Shown piece after piece: positions 53,944 to 63,994 of a DNA stretch of 64,000 nt. The position numbers were made by a program, and so were the translations under genes. The stretch spans positions 1-64,000 of the forward strand of contig CAWFGS010000007.1 of the NCBI GenBank assembly GCA_963815535.1, in the 5' to 3' direction. The stretch is from CAWFGS01 sp963815535 (GTDB taxonomy: Bacteria > Pseudomonadota > Alphaproteobacteria > Sphingomonadales > Sphingomonadaceae). Under the pieces are notes generated by a model that was given only the letters and a program-made list of their open reading frames with translations, did no database searches and was not told where the DNA came from. Each line of letters opens with the position of its first letter. Positions within the stretch are counted from its first letter, which is position 1.

Positions 53944-54489
53944 ATGTCCCGGTCCGTCGCCTTTCTCGGCAGCATCAACGTCGGCGGCAATCGCTTGCTG
54001 ATGGTCGATCTGCGCGAAGCGTTGGAGCGTGAGGATTTCGCGAATGTCGAAACCGTGGCGGCCAGCGGAAACGTGCTGTTCGATCACGTTCCGACGCCGT
54101 CCGACGGGCTGGCGGAAAAGATCGCCTGGATCTTGCGGGAGGAGTTCGCGATCGACAGTCTGGTCGTCGTGAAGACGCGCGACGAACTGGCAGCTGTAAT
54201 CGCTGACAATCCCTTCGCAGCCAGCGGCAATCCGGCCAACGTCCACACGATGTTCCTCAGCGAAGATCCGGGTGCATTTCAGATGAAGGCGTTGACGATG
54301 GACCATGCAGGGCGGGGCAACGAACGCATCGCCGCCGGGCCTTGCGCGCTGCATATCGATTATGTCGATGGGGTTGCGCGCAGCCGACTGACCGGGGATT
54401 TCATCGCCCGCCGCCTTGGCATCGCGGGCACGGCGCGCAATATGAAAAGCATGACGCGCATCCTTGCCAAGATGGAAGAGCCGAACTGA
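53944..54489 (+). CDS. DUF1697 family protein
   Basis: 181-residue cytosolic protein of the DUF1697 family (function unknown). Typical start VAFLGSINVGGNRLLMVDLR, ETVAASGNVLFDHV, then NPFAASGNPANVHTMFLSED and a tail TGDFIARRLGIAGTARNMKS. It lies between infB and rbfA, which are usually direct neighbours, and its stop overlaps the rbfA ATG (TGATG), so it is co-translated with them. Frame intact. Confidence 0.88.
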   Translation: MSRSVAFLGSINVGGNRLLMVDLREALEREDFANVETVAASGNVLFDHVPTPSDGLAEKIAWILREEFAIDSLVVVKTRDELAAVIADNPFAASGNPANVHTMFLSEDPGAFQMKALTMDHAGRGNERIAAGPCALHIDYVDGVARSRLTGDFIARRLGIAGTARNMKSMTRILAKMEEPN

Positions 54490-54911
54490 TGGTCGTTCGC
54501 AGAACCGATGGGCATACCCGCGAACAGCAGACGGTGCGGGTGTTGAAAGTGGGCGAGCGCGTGCGCCATATCCTGTCCGAACTGCTGTCGCGCGGCGAAG
54601 TGCACGATGAAACGCTGACCGCAACCACCGTCAGCGTGACGGAGGTTCGCATGTCCCCCGATCTGCGAATGGCGAAAGTCTATGTGAAACCTCTGCTCGG
54701 CAATGCGGAGGACGCGGTGGTGCAGGCGTTGCGGCACAACACCGCCTATTTCCAGCGTGAGGTCGCCAAACGGCTCGGCCTGAAATCCGCGCCCAGGCTG
54801 CAATTCAAACCCGACGAAAGTTTCGACGAGGCGGCGCGGATCGAAAAGCTGCTGAACGATCCCTTGGTCGCGCGCGATCTGGATGATGGAGACGCGGGTC
54901 GGGGCGACTGA
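54489..54911 (+). CDS. rbfA: Ribosome-binding factor A
   Basis: 140-residue KH-fold factor for late 30S assembly and cold adaptation. Motifs: LKVGERVRHILSELLSRGEV, TTVSVTEVRMSPDLRMAKVY and HNTAYFQREVAKRLGLKSAP followed by RLQFKPDESFDEAARIEKLL. Starts on the DUF1697 stop and its own TGA overlaps the tdk ATG. Frame intact. Confidence 0.95.
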   Translation: MVVRRTDGHTREQQTVRVLKVGERVRHILSELLSRGEVHDETLTATTVSVTEVRMSPDLRMAKVYVKPLLGNAEDAVVQALRHNTAYFQREVAKRLGLKSAPRLQFKPDESFDEAARIEKLLNDPLVARDLDDGDAGRGD

Positions 54912-55489
54912 TGGCCAAGCTGTACTTCTACTATGCCAGCATGAATGCCGGCAAATCGACCACATTGCTGCAGGCGGATTTCAACTATCGCGAACGGGGC
55001 ATGGCGACGATGCTGTGGACGGCGGCGCTGGATGACAGGGTCGGCGAACAGGCCATCGAAAGCCGTATCGGGCTGGGCGCGAACGCGCACCGGTTCGGGC
55101 CGGATACCGATCTGACCCATGCCGTCGCGCAAGCCCACGCCGCCGACGCTCTCGCCTGCGTTCTGGTGGACGAGGCGCAGTTCCTGACCACGCAGCAAGT
55201 GTGGCAATGCGCGCATATCGCGGACGAGCTCGGCATTCCCGTCCTGTGCTACGGCTTGCGGACGGATTTCGTCGGCGCGCTGTTTCCCGGTTCCGCCGCG
55301 CTGTTGGGCATTGCCGATGCATTGGTCGAATTGAAAGCGGTGTGCCATTGCGGTCGCAAGGCGAGCATGAACCTGCGCGTCGATGCCGATGGCCGGTCCG
55401 TGTCGGACGGCGCGCAAACGGAAATCGGCGGCAACGACCGCTATGTCGCGTTATGCCGCAAACATTTCGTGCGGACATTGGCGCGGTAA
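54911..55489 (+). CDS. tdk: Thymidine kinase
   Basis: 192-residue type II thymidine kinase (salvage of thymidine to dTMP). P-loop in YYASMNAGKSTTLLQADFNY, Walker B region LACVLVDEAQFLTTQQVWQC, lasso/zinc part KAVCHCGRKASMNLRVDADG with two Cys and ALCRKHF near the end. ATG overlaps the rbfA stop, so it belongs to the same transcript. Frame intact. Confidence 0.95.
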   Translation: MAKLYFYYASMNAGKSTTLLQADFNYRERGMATMLWTAALDDRVGEQAIESRIGLGANAHRFGPDTDLTHAVAQAHAADALACVLVDEAQFLTTQQVWQCAHIADELGIPVLCYGLRTDFVGALFPGSAALLGIADALVELKAVCHCGRKASMNLRVDADGRSVSDGAQTEIGGNDRYVALCRKHFVRTLAR

Positions 55490-55537
55490 CGCACCGGCGC
55501 GCTTGGTGATGCGCGCCGGGCGTCCTATCTACCCACG

Positions 55538-56222
55538 ATGACCGAAACCCTGTTACTCGCCGCGCTGGTGATCCCGTGCCTGATGGTCGCCATCGTCTTT
55601 CACGAGGTGTCGCATGGCTACGCCGCGCTGGCGCTGGGCGATACGACCGCGACGCGACCAGCGGCGGTTGAGCCTCAATCCGATACGCCATGCGGACCTC
55701 GTCGGCACGCTGATCGTGCCGCTGGGGCTTTGGCTGGTCGGTGGACCGATCTTCGGCTGGGCGAAGCCGGTTCCCGTGCGCCGCGATCGGCTGGACAATC
55801 CGCGTTACGGCATGATGGCAGTCGCCGCCGCCGGGCCGGTCAGCAATCTGGTGCTGGCGACCATCGGCGCGGTGGCCCTGGGCCTGATCGTCGGTTTCGC
55901 GCCGGAGCCGTTGGTGGGCGGGTTCCACATGCTGGCGCAGGCGATGCAGGTGTTCATCCTGATCAACATCTTTCTGGCGCTGTTCAACCTGTTGCCGATC
56001 CCGCCTTTCGATGGGTCGCATATATTGGAGGGGTTGCTGCCCCGGTCGATGGCCCGGCATTTCGCGCAGTTTCAGAAGGTCGGCATTCTGTTCATCATCG
56101 CCCTGGTCGCGCTGACCTGGATCGCACCTGAAAGCGGTATCATCGCCAATGTCGTGCTGCCGCCCGTCGAATGGACTTTCACACAGTTTGCGAAGCTGGC
56201 CGATTTCGTCGCCGGGTATTGA
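55538..56222 (+). CDS. Site-2 protease family (M50) membrane metalloprotease, one frameshift
   Basis: Inner-membrane zinc protease or homologue. Zinc site IVFHEVSHGYAALALGD (HExxH). After a shift near 55660 it continues NPIRHADLVGTLIVPLGLWL, GGPIFGWAKPVPVRRDRLDN, MMAVAAAGPVSNLVLATIGA and LLPIPPFDGSHILEGLLP (second metal motif PPFDG). About 228 residues, four to five helices. Small M50 proteins like this are common in sphingomonads; the substrate is unknown. Confidence 0.88.
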
Positions 56223-56229
56223 AACCGGT

Positions 56230-57730
56230 TCAGGTCGCAGTGGCCGGGACGTGGAACCTTGCCTGCAAGCGCTGCGCGTTGTTCGGGTGTCATATGCAGT
56301 CCCAGCTTGCTGCGCCGCCATAGAATGTCGTCGGCGGTGGTCGCGAATTCATGCGCGATCAGATAGGCGACCTCTATCTCGGTCAAACCGGCGCCGTAAT
56401 CCGCACCCAGATCCGCCATCGACCCGGCCCCCGCCAGCAATTCTTCGATGTCGGTTCCGTAGGCCCGGCACCAGCGATGGACGAGGTCCGGCGCGGCCCA
56501 GCCATACCGGTCCCGCATCGCCGCGACGAAGGCGTCGAACCCGTCACCGGAATGTCGCCGCCGGGCAGGGCGGCCCCCTTCGTCCACGGGCGCATCGGCC
56601 ACCACGCCGATCTTCGCCAGCTTCGCCAGCGCGTGTTCGGCCAGCTTGCGATAGGTGGTGATCTTGCCGCCGAAGATGGACAGGATCGGCGCGCCGCCCG
56701 GCGGGTCGTCCAGTTCGAACACGTAATCGCGCGTGACGGTGGAATTGTCCTGCGACCGGTCGTCGTAAAGCGGGCGCACCCCGGAATAGGACCAGACGGC
56801 ATCGGCGGGCCGCACGTCGCGCGCCAGATATTCGTTCACGGCATCGCAGATATAGTCGGCCTCTGTATCGGATATCGCAATGTCGTCCGGGTCGCCGGAA
56901 AATGCGACATCGGTCGTGCCGACCAGCGTGAACTCGTGTTCGTAAGGGATCGCGAACACGATCCGGCCGTCGCCGTTCTGAAAGATGTAGCAATGGTCGC
57001 CATCATACAGCTTGCGAAAAACCAGATGGCTTCCCTTGACCAGCCGCAGGTTTTCGTGCGGCTTCGTCCGGTCCGCGTGACCCAGAACGCCATCGACCCA
57101 CGGCCCGGCGGCGTTGACGGTGGCGCTGGCGGTCACGACCTCTTCGCCGTTCGGACCCGCCAGCGTCGCCCGCCACATTGCGCCGTCGCGCGCCAATGCG
57201 GTGCAGCGCGTGCGGACGCGAATATCGGCCCCCTTCGCCGACGCGTCGCGGGCGTTGAGCGCGACCAGCCGGGCATCCTCCACCCAGCAGTCCGAATATT
57301 CGAACCCCTTGACCAGCCGATCGTCCAGCACCGCCCCGTGCGGCGCGGTCCGCAGATCGACCGTGCGCGTCGGCGGCAGCAATTTGCGCCCGCCGATATG
57401 ATCGTACATCAGCAGCCCCAGCCGCAGCAGCCATGCCGGGCGTAGACCGGTGTCGTGCGGCAGCACGAACCGCAGCGGCCAGATGATATGGGGCGCCATC
57501 GCCAACAGACGTTCGCGTTCGATCAGGCTTTCGCGCACCAGCCGGAATTCGTAATGTTCGAGGTAGCGCAGGCCGCCATGCACCAGCTTCGTACTGGCGG
57601 AGGAGGTGTGGCTGGCCAGATCGTCCTTCTCGCACAGCATGACGCGTGCCCCGCGCCCCGCCGCATCGCGTGCGATGCCGACGCCGTTGATGCCGCCGCC
57701 GATCACCAGAATATCGTATTGCGTGTTCAT
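56230..57730 (-). CDS. glpD: Glycerol-3-phosphate dehydrogenase, frameshifted near 3' end
   Basis: FAD enzyme at the inner membrane oxidising sn-glycerol 3-phosphate to DHAP. Motifs: YDILVIGGGINGVGIARDAA (FAD-binding), LASHTSSASTKLVHGGLRYL, SATVNAAGPWVDGVLGHADR, VLVGTT-like FTLVGTTDVAFSGDPDD, FGGKITTYRKLAEHALAKL. Near 56575 a short stretch is out of frame (ALPGGDIPVTG in another frame), bounded by two indels in G runs. Near 56258 another indel hides the usual end FHVPATAT with TGA 56232-56230. ATG 57730. Convergent with the protease gene. Confidence 0.92.
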
Positions 57731-57777
57731 GCACTTTACGTTTGGCGTGGGGCGCGCCCTTTGGCTAGGGCGCAGGT

Positions 57778-58837
57778 GTGACGGACACCGCAAAACTGCC
57801 GCCCAACGGCTGGATCATTCTCGACAAACCGCATGGGCTGGGATCGACCCAGGCGGTCGCCGCAGTGAAACGCAATCTGCGCGATGCGGGTTATGCCAAG
57901 ACGAAGGTCGGCCATGGCGGCACGCTGGACCCGCTGGCGCAAGGGGTGCTGCCGATCGCACTTGGGGGAAGCGACGAAGCTGGCCGGGCGGATGCTGGAT
58001 GCCAGCAAGATCTATGAATTTACGGTGCAGTTCGGGGAGGAAACCAGCACGCTGGACAGCGAAGGGGAAATCGTCACCACGCAGCGACCGCCGCCCGCCG
58101 ATGCTGGCAGTGGCGGCGATCCTGCGAGCATTTCACTGGCGAAATCGAACAGGTTCCGCCGGCCTATTCCGCGATCAAGGTGGATGGCAAGCGCGCATAC
58201 GACCGGGCGCGGGCGGGCGAGGATGTCGAACTGAAAACCCGGCAGGTGACGATCCATTCGCTGATCCTTCCCGGACCGGAAGGGGGCGAACCGGACAGGG
58301 CGGGGGGCGGCGCGGGCAGGTCGGGGCGTTCGCAGAATCTCGACAGCGCCTTCGCCACCACATCCGGTCGTCCCGACCCCTACGATCCGGGCGCGCCGCT
58401 GGAATTGGCGGACAGCGTCACGCTGGTCGCGCATGTCAGCAAGGGGACGTATATTCGCAGCCTCGCCCGCGACATCGCGCGCGCATTGGGCACGGTCGGG
58501 CACGTTACCTATCTGCGCCGTACGAAGGCCGGTCCCTTCGGCGAGGAACAGGCGATTTCGCTGGACAATCTGAACGCAATCGGTCAGGGCGCACCCCTAG
58601 CAGACGTAATATTGCCGCTGGAGGCGGGGCTGGACGACATCCCGGCTTTCCCCCTCACGTCCCAGCAGGCGATGGCGATCCGTCAGGGTCGCGTTCTCAC
58701 CGGACAAGCCCAGCCAGACGGCCTCTATTGTGCGACGTTCGGGACGGTCACCGGTCGCGCTGGTGGAGCTTTCGGGCGGAACGACGACAATCGTTCGCGG
58801 GTTCAACCTACCCGATGTCGCGGAGTATACGGAATGA
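57778..58837 (+). CDS. truB: tRNA pseudouridine(55) synthase, several frameshifts
   Basis: TruB makes pseudouridine 55 of tRNA. Motifs: NGWIILDKPHGLGSTQAVAA, KTKVGHGGTLDPLAQGVLPI with the catalytic Asp, then in other frames EATKLAGRMLDASKIYEFTV, FGEETSTLDSEGEIVTT, QVPPAYSAIKVDGKRAYDRA, HVSKGTYIRSLARDIARALG, HVTYLRRTKAGPFGEEQAIS, and finally LVELSGGTTTIVRGFNLPDV. Shifts near 57963 (GGGGG), 58085-58145 (two) and 58745. GTG 57778. TGA overlaps the rpsO ATG. An insert of about 40 residues (GPEGGEPDRAGGGAGRSG) sits mid-protein. Confidence 0.9.
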
Positions 58838-59104
58838 CGATTACTGCAGAACGCAAACAGGAAGTGATCAAGGAATACGGCCAGGCCGATGGCGACACCG
58901 GTTCCCCCGAAGTCCAGGTCGCGATCCTGACCGAACGCATCCGCAACCTGACCGACCATTTCAAATCCAATCACAAGGACAATCATTCGCGGCGCGGCCT
59001 GCTGATGATGGTCAACCGCCGTCGCAGCCTGCTCGCCTATTTGAAAAAGGTCGATGTGCAGCCGCTACAACGAATTGATCCAGAAACTGGGTCTGCGTAA
59101 ATAA
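58834..59104 (+). CDS. rpsO: 30S ribosomal protein S15, one frameshift
   Basis: S15 binds 16S rRNA early in 30S assembly. The frame reads VIKEYGQADGDTGSPEVQVA, ILTERIRNLTDHFKSNHKDN, HSRRGLLMMVNRRRSLLAYL and then, after one extra C near 59072, DVQRYNELIQKLGLRK with TAA 59102-59104. ATG 58834 overlaps the truB stop. Length of 89 residues when repaired, normal for S15. Followed by a terminator and pnp as in many bacteria. Confidence 0.95.
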
Positions 59105-59115
59105 CGATATACGTG

Positions 59116-59142
59116 GGGCGGCGCCGGAAACGGGCCGCCCTT
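59116..59142 (+). terminator. Terminator/attenuator between rpsO and pnp
   Basis: Stem GGGCGGC (59116-59122) with GCCGCCC (59134-59140), then TTC. A second stem GGGCAT...ATGCCC follows (about 59152-59187) and a GC-rich third before the pnp start. In E. coli an RNase III-cut stem here controls pnp; that role is only inferred. Confidence 0.55.
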
Positions 59143-59274
59143 CGCTTATGGGCATACCCGCATCCGGCGGGATGCCCGTGGGACGATAACAGTCCCAAGC
59201 CGGTTCGGGCCGGAAACCCCGAAAACAAGAAGGCCCCGCCCATGCATTCGGCCGGCGGGTCATAAGGAAAACAT

Positions 59275-61609
59275 ATGTTCGACAAGAAAACCGTATCGCT
59301 CGAGTGGGGCGGCAAGACCCTCACCCTCGAAACAGGACAGATCGCCCGTCAGGCAGACGGCGCCGTTCTGGCCACCTATGGCGAAACCGTGGTGCTGTGC
59401 GCCGTGACCGCCGCCAAATCCGTGCGCGAAGGGCAGGATTTCTTCCCGCTGACCGTGCATTACCAGGAAAAATTCTCCTCCGCCGGGCGCATTCCGGGCG
59501 GATTTTTCAAGCGTGAAGGCCGCGCGACCGAAAAGGAAACGCTGACCAGCCGCCTGATCGATCGCCCCGTTCGCCCGCTGTTTCCCGAAGGTTTCTTCAA
59601 TGAAATCAACGTGATATGCCAGGTTCTGTCCTATGACGGCGAAACCGAGCCCGACATCGTCGCCATGGTCGCCGCTTCCGCTGCGCTGACCATTTCCGGC
59701 CTGCCCTTCATGGGCCCGATCGGCGCCGCGCGCGTCGGATATGACGGTTCGGACTACATTCTAAACCCGAGCATCGCGGATGCACTTGGTGAACAAGGTC
59801 ACCTCGATCTGGTCGTTGCGGCGACCAACGATGCCGTGATGATGGTGGAATCCGAAGCCAAGGAATTGCCCGAAGACGTCATGCTGGGTGCGGTCATGTT
59901 CGCGCATGAAGAAAGCCGCAAGGTCATCGGCGCGATCATCGATCTGGCCGAACAGGCTGCGAAGGATCCCGTGGGAAGTCGACCTGTCGGACGACACCGC
60001 CGCGATCAAGGAAAAGCTGCGCGGCATCGTGGGCGACGACATTGCGGCGGCTTACAAGCTGACCGACAAGTCCGAACGGTCCGACGCGCTGAACGCCGCC
60101 CGTGCGAAGGCGAAGGAAGCCTACGCCGGCGAAGAAGGCCAGACGCAGATGACCGCGAACAAGGCGGTCAAGAAGCTGGAAGCCGAAATCGTGCGCGGTG
60201 CCATCCTGAAGGACGGCCAGCGGATCGACGGTCGCAAGACCGACGAGGTTCGCCCGATCGAAGCGATGGTCGGCCTGCTGCCCCGCACGCACGGTTCGGC
60301 GCTGTTCACGCGCGGTGAAACGCAGGCGATCTGCACCACTACGCTGGGCACGAAAGATGCCGAACAGATGATCGACGGGCTGGAGGGTCTTTCCTACTCG
60401 CCGTTCATGCTGCACTACAATTTCCCACCCTATTCGGTCGGCGAAGTGGGCCGTTTCGGCTTCACGAGCCGCCGGGAAACCGGGCACGGGAAACTGGCAT
60501 GGCGCGCACTGCACCCGGTGCTGCCGACGCAGGACGATTTCCCGTACACCATCCGCATTCTGTCCGACATCACCGAAAGCAACGGTTCGTCGTCGATGGC
60601 GACGGTGTGCGGCGGCTGCCTGTCGATGATGGACGCCGGCGTTCCCATCGAACGCCCGGTTTCCGGCATCGCGATGGGTCTGATCCTGGAAGGCGACGAT
60701 TACACCGTCCTGTCCGACATTCTGGGTGACGAAGATCACCTGGGCGACATGGACTTCAAGGTGGCGGGTTCCGAAAGCGGGATCACCTCGCTGCAGATGG
60801 ACATCAAGGTTGCCGGCATCACGCAGGAAATCATGACCAAGGCGCTGGAACAGGCGAAAGCCGGCCGGTCGCACATCCTGGGCGAAATGACGAAGGCGCT
60901 GGGCAATGCCCGCACCGAAGTCAGCGAGCACGCACCGCGCATCGAAACGATCCAGATCGACAAGTCGAAGATCCGGGACATCATCGGTACCGGCGGCAAG
61001 GTCATTCGCGAAATCGTGGCGGAAACCGGCGCGAAGGTGGACATCGACGATGAAGGCATCATCAAGATTTCCTCCTCCGATTCCAGCCAGATCGAAGCTG
61101 CGAAGAAATGGATCGAGGGCATCGTGGAAGAAGCCGAAGTTGGCAAGATCTACGACGGCAAGGTCGTCAACATCGTCGATTTCGGTGCGTTCGTGAACTT
61201 CATGGGCGGCAAGGACGGTCTGGTCCATGTCTCCGAAATGAAGAACGAACGGGTCGAAAAAGTGACCGACGTCGTTTCCGAAGGGGACGAGGTCAAGGTC
61301 AAGGTTCTGGAAATCGACCAGCGGGGCAAGGTTCGCCTGTCCATGCGTGTGGTCGATCAGGAAAGCGGCGAGGAACTGGAAGATACCCGTCCCCCACGTG
61401 AACCCCGCGGCGATCGCGGCCCGCGCGGTGGTGGCGGCCGTGATGGTGGCGGCGATCGTCGTCCGCGCCGTGATGGCGGCGGTGGCCGTTCGGGCGGGGG
61501 CGGTCGTGACCGTGGTCCGCGCGGCGGCAATCGCGACGGCGGCGGCAATGATGGCGGGAACAATGGCGGCGGCAATGCCGACCACATGCCGGACTTCCTG
61601 AAGGATTGA
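59275..61609 (+). CDS. pnp: Polynucleotide phosphorylase with RGG-rich tail, one frameshift
   Basis: 3'-5' exoribonuclease of the degradosome. Order: RNase PH domain 1 (ARQADGAVLATYGETVVLCA, EKFSSAGRIPGGFFKREGRA), helical part, RNase PH 2 (LLPRTHGSALFTRGETQAIC, GLSYSPFMLHYNFPPYSVGE, GRRETGHG-like SRRETGHGKLAWRAL), KH (DIIGTGGKVIREIVAETGAK), S1 (KIYDGKVVNIVDFGAFVNFM). The frame breaks at 59969 (CCC for CC) between KDP and WEVDLSDD. The last ~70 residues are Gly/Arg/Asp-rich repeats (GGGRDGGGDRRPRRDGGGG) ending HMPDFLKD. ATG 59275. Confidence 0.95.
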
Positions 61610-61639
61610 AGTCACTTCGCTTTCCATAAAACCAACTGG

Positions 61640-61669
61640 AAAGGGCTGCGAGCGATCGCGGCCCTTTCT
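61640..61669 (+). terminator. Rho-independent terminator of pnp
   Basis: Stem AAAGGGC (61640-61646) with GCCCTTT (61661-61667), inner pairs TGCGA/TCGCG, then CTATTT. Confidence 0.85.
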
Positions 61670-61719
61670 ATTTATGCGCCGCGCGGGCAGAAACGCGCAA
61701 ACCGAACAAAGGCCATGCC

Positions 61720-62769
61720 GTGACCAAACCCGCACCCGTCCCCGATTTCGAACTGGCCGGTCATTTCATCAAACCGGGCACAAGTGCGACGATCGACATT
61801 CCGGTCAGCCGCCTTTCCACGCATACCGAAATCAACCTGTCGGTTCGTGTCATCCACGGCAAGAAGCCCGGCCCGGTCGTGTTCGTCAGCGGCGGGGTGC
61901 ATGGGGATGAGATCATCGGCGTGGAAATCGTGCGCCGCCTGCTGAAATCCGTATCGCCCAAACGTCTGGCGGGCACGCTGCTGTGTATTCCCATCGTCAA
62001 CGCGTACGGTTTCATCGCGCATAGCCGCTATCTACCCGATCGCCGCGATCTCAATCGCTGTTTCCCCGGCGCGGCGCGCGGTTCGCTGGCATCGCAACTG
62101 GCGCACCGATTTACCGAAGAGATCATCAAACGCAGCGATTTCGGCATCGACCTGCATTCGGCGGGACTTAACCGTATCAACCTGCCGCAGATCCGCATCA
62201 GCGAAGGGCGCCCGCGCGCCGAATTGCTGGCGCAACTGTTCGGCGCGCCCGCGATCATCACGTCCCCCTTGCGCGAGGGATCGCTGCGGCAGACGGCGGC
62301 GGATCACGACTGCGATATCCTGCTGCTGGAAGCGGGCGAAGCCTTGCGGTTCGACGAATTGGGCATTCGCGTGGGAGTGAAGGGCATCCTGCGCGTAATG
62401 GCCGATCTGCAAATGAACGTGCCCTATCAAAAGGATCCTGCCGCCCGATCGGTGCAAAGCAAACGCAGCATGTGGCTGCGATCCCCCGAAGGGGGCATTT
62501 TCCGCGCCGCCAAGAAAACCGGCGCATTTGCAACCACGGACGAGATCGTCGGCACTATTTCCGATCCGTTCGGCGATGACGACATCTATGTCCGCACGCC
62601 GATACCCGGCCTGATTATCGGGATGAGCATGTTGCCGGTCGTCAATCAGGGCGACGCGTTGATCCATATTGCGGAAGTGCAGGTGCCCGGCACGGCCGAA
62701 GATCGGCTGAACGCGATCGAAGATGCCGCATTCGCCGATCCGCTGTTCGATGAAGACGAGATCGTCTGA
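61720..62769 (+). CDS. Succinylglutamate desuccinylase/aspartoacylase (M14-like) family protein
   Basis: 349-residue zinc amidohydrolase/peptidase. Zinc ligands: VFVSGGVHGDEIIGVEIVRR (HGDE) and GIDLHSAGLNRINLPQIRIS (DLHS); active-site LNRCFPG and the Glu in LLLEAGEALRFDELGI. A C-terminal beta domain (GGIFRAAKKTGAFATTDEIV) is usual. Such genes often sit by a RimK-type ligase; none is seen here. GTG 61720 start. Substrate unknown (N-acyl amino acid or peptide). One base separates it from the next gene. Confidence 0.88.
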   Translation: MTKPAPVPDFELAGHFIKPGTSATIDIPVSRLSTHTEINLSVRVIHGKKPGPVVFVSGGVHGDEIIGVEIVRRLLKSVSPKRLAGTLLCIPIVNAYGFIAHSRYLPDRRDLNRCFPGAARGSLASQLAHRFTEEIIKRSDFGIDLHSAGLNRINLPQIRISEGRPRAELLAQLFGAPAIITSPLREGSLRQTAADHDCDILLLEAGEALRFDELGIRVGVKGILRVMADLQMNVPYQKDPAARSVQSKRSMWLRSPEGGIFRAAKKTGAFATTDEIVGTISDPFGDDDIYVRTPIPGLIIGMSMLPVVNQGDALIHIAEVQVPGTAEDRLNAIEDAAFADPLFDEDEIV

Positions 62770-62770
62770 C

Positions 62771-63448
62771 ATGCTGGAACGCAAGCTGATCGATACGGCG
62801 CAGGTTCCCGGCGGGGCGGAACTGCAACTGATCGCGCATGGCCGCGATCATATGATAACGCTCGACCGGAACGAGCTGATGAGCACGCGGATGCAGTTTT
62901 CCGAAGAACAGCTCGCGGAACTGACACTGGACCGGGTCGCCGGCGAACGTCCCACCATCCTGATCGGTGGATACGGTATGGGCTTTACCCTGCGCGCTGC
63001 ATTGGCCCGCCTGCCGATGGATGCCCGCGTCATTGTGGCGGAACTGGTCCCCACCATCATCGAATGGGCGAAAGGGCCGTTGGCGCACCACACCGGCAAA
63101 TGTCTGGCCGATCCACGCCTGACGCTGGAATTGACCGACGTCGCCGACCCGATCGGAGAGGCGGCGGATGGCATGCGCCCGCAGTTCGATGCGATATTGC
63201 TCGATGTCGATAACGGCCCGGACGGTTTGGTTCGCCCGGCGAACGATCGGCTTTACTCGCCCAAATCGCTACGCGAAATGCGTGAAGCGATGGTGGCGGG
63301 CGGTGTGCTGTCGATCTGGTCCGCCGCGCCGGACCCGCGTTTTACCAAACGGTTGGAGAATGCAGGATTTGCCGTCGAGGTCCGCGAAGTGCGCGCCCGG
63401 CCCAATAACAAAGGTCCGCGCCACACAATCTGGTTCGCCCGGAGCTGA
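62771..63448 (+). CDS. Spermidine synthase-like SAM-fold protein
   Basis: 225-residue Rossmann protein. Motifs: TILIGGYGMGFTLRAALARL (SAM/dcSAM loop), VIVAELVPTIIEWAKGPLAH, FDAILLDVDNGPDG and a C-terminal GVLSIWSAAPDPRFTKRL. It has the spermidine-synthase fold but is short, without the usual N-terminal beta domain, so it may be a methyltransferase instead. Adjacent to the AstE-type gene with 1 base between, so one operon. Frame intact. Confidence 0.85.
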   Translation: MLERKLIDTAQVPGGAELQLIAHGRDHMITLDRNELMSTRMQFSEEQLAELTLDRVAGERPTILIGGYGMGFTLRAALARLPMDARVIVAELVPTIIEWAKGPLAHHTGKCLADPRLTLELTDVADPIGEAADGMRPQFDAILLDVDNGPDGLVRPANDRLYSPKSLREMREAMVAGGVLSIWSAAPDPRFTKRLENAGFAVEVREVRARPNNKGPRHTIWFARS

Positions 63449-63463
63449 GCGCGCTCACGCGCC

Positions 63464-63994
63464 TCACTGGGCGATACGCACGCGCCCGAGATAATCGCGT
63501 TTGCCGATCGATACACCCTTCGCCCGCAATATGGCGTAAGCCATGCTGGAGTGGAAATAGAAATTGGGCTGCGCGAAGCTCAGCAGGAATTGATCTGCCG
63601 TAAAATCCATCCGGCTGTCTTTAAATTCGAACCGCATGGGTTGCCCGATGAAAGCGGATGTCTCGGATTGATCCAGACCGTCGATAAACGATACCGCATC
63701 GGCAAGTTTGGCGCGCAGTCCGTCATAAGAGGCGGGCGGCGGATTTAAGTCCGGCGAATACAACCCGGCGCGAACACCCTCCACCGCGCCTTGCGTATGT
63801 TCGGCCACGCATTTGATCTGATAGGCGAAGGGCAGCATATCTTCGGCGATGCGCGATCCGATCATGTCGGCTTCCGACACGCCATGTTCCGTTCCCCACG
63901 CCTCCGCCTTGTCCACCAGATGCCGTGCAGTGCCAAGCATTTGCAGGGCACTGGGAAAGAAGGCGTCGTGCAGCGATAGCGGCGATACGGACAT
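63464..63994 (-). CDS. DUF1993 family protein
   Basis: 176-residue helical protein of the DUF1993 (DinB-like) family, function unknown. Typical: LHDAFFPSALQMLGTARHLV, RIAEDMLPFAYQIKCVAEHT, PMRFEFKDSRMDFTADQFLL and NFYFHSSMAYAILRAKGVSI with GKRDYLGRV. The conserved His/Asp pattern recalls metal-binding DinB folds. ATG 63994, near the window edge; convergent with the spermidine synthase-like gene. Frame intact. Confidence 0.9.
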   Translation of the reverse strand: MSVSPLSLHDAFFPSALQMLGTARHLVDKAEAWGTEHGVSEADMIGSRIAEDMLPFAYQIKCVAEHTQGAVEGVRAGLYSPDLNPPPASYDGLRAKLADAVSFIDGLDQSETSAFIGQPMRFEFKDSRMDFTADQFLLSFAQPNFYFHSSMAYAILRAKGVSIGKRDYLGRVRIAQ

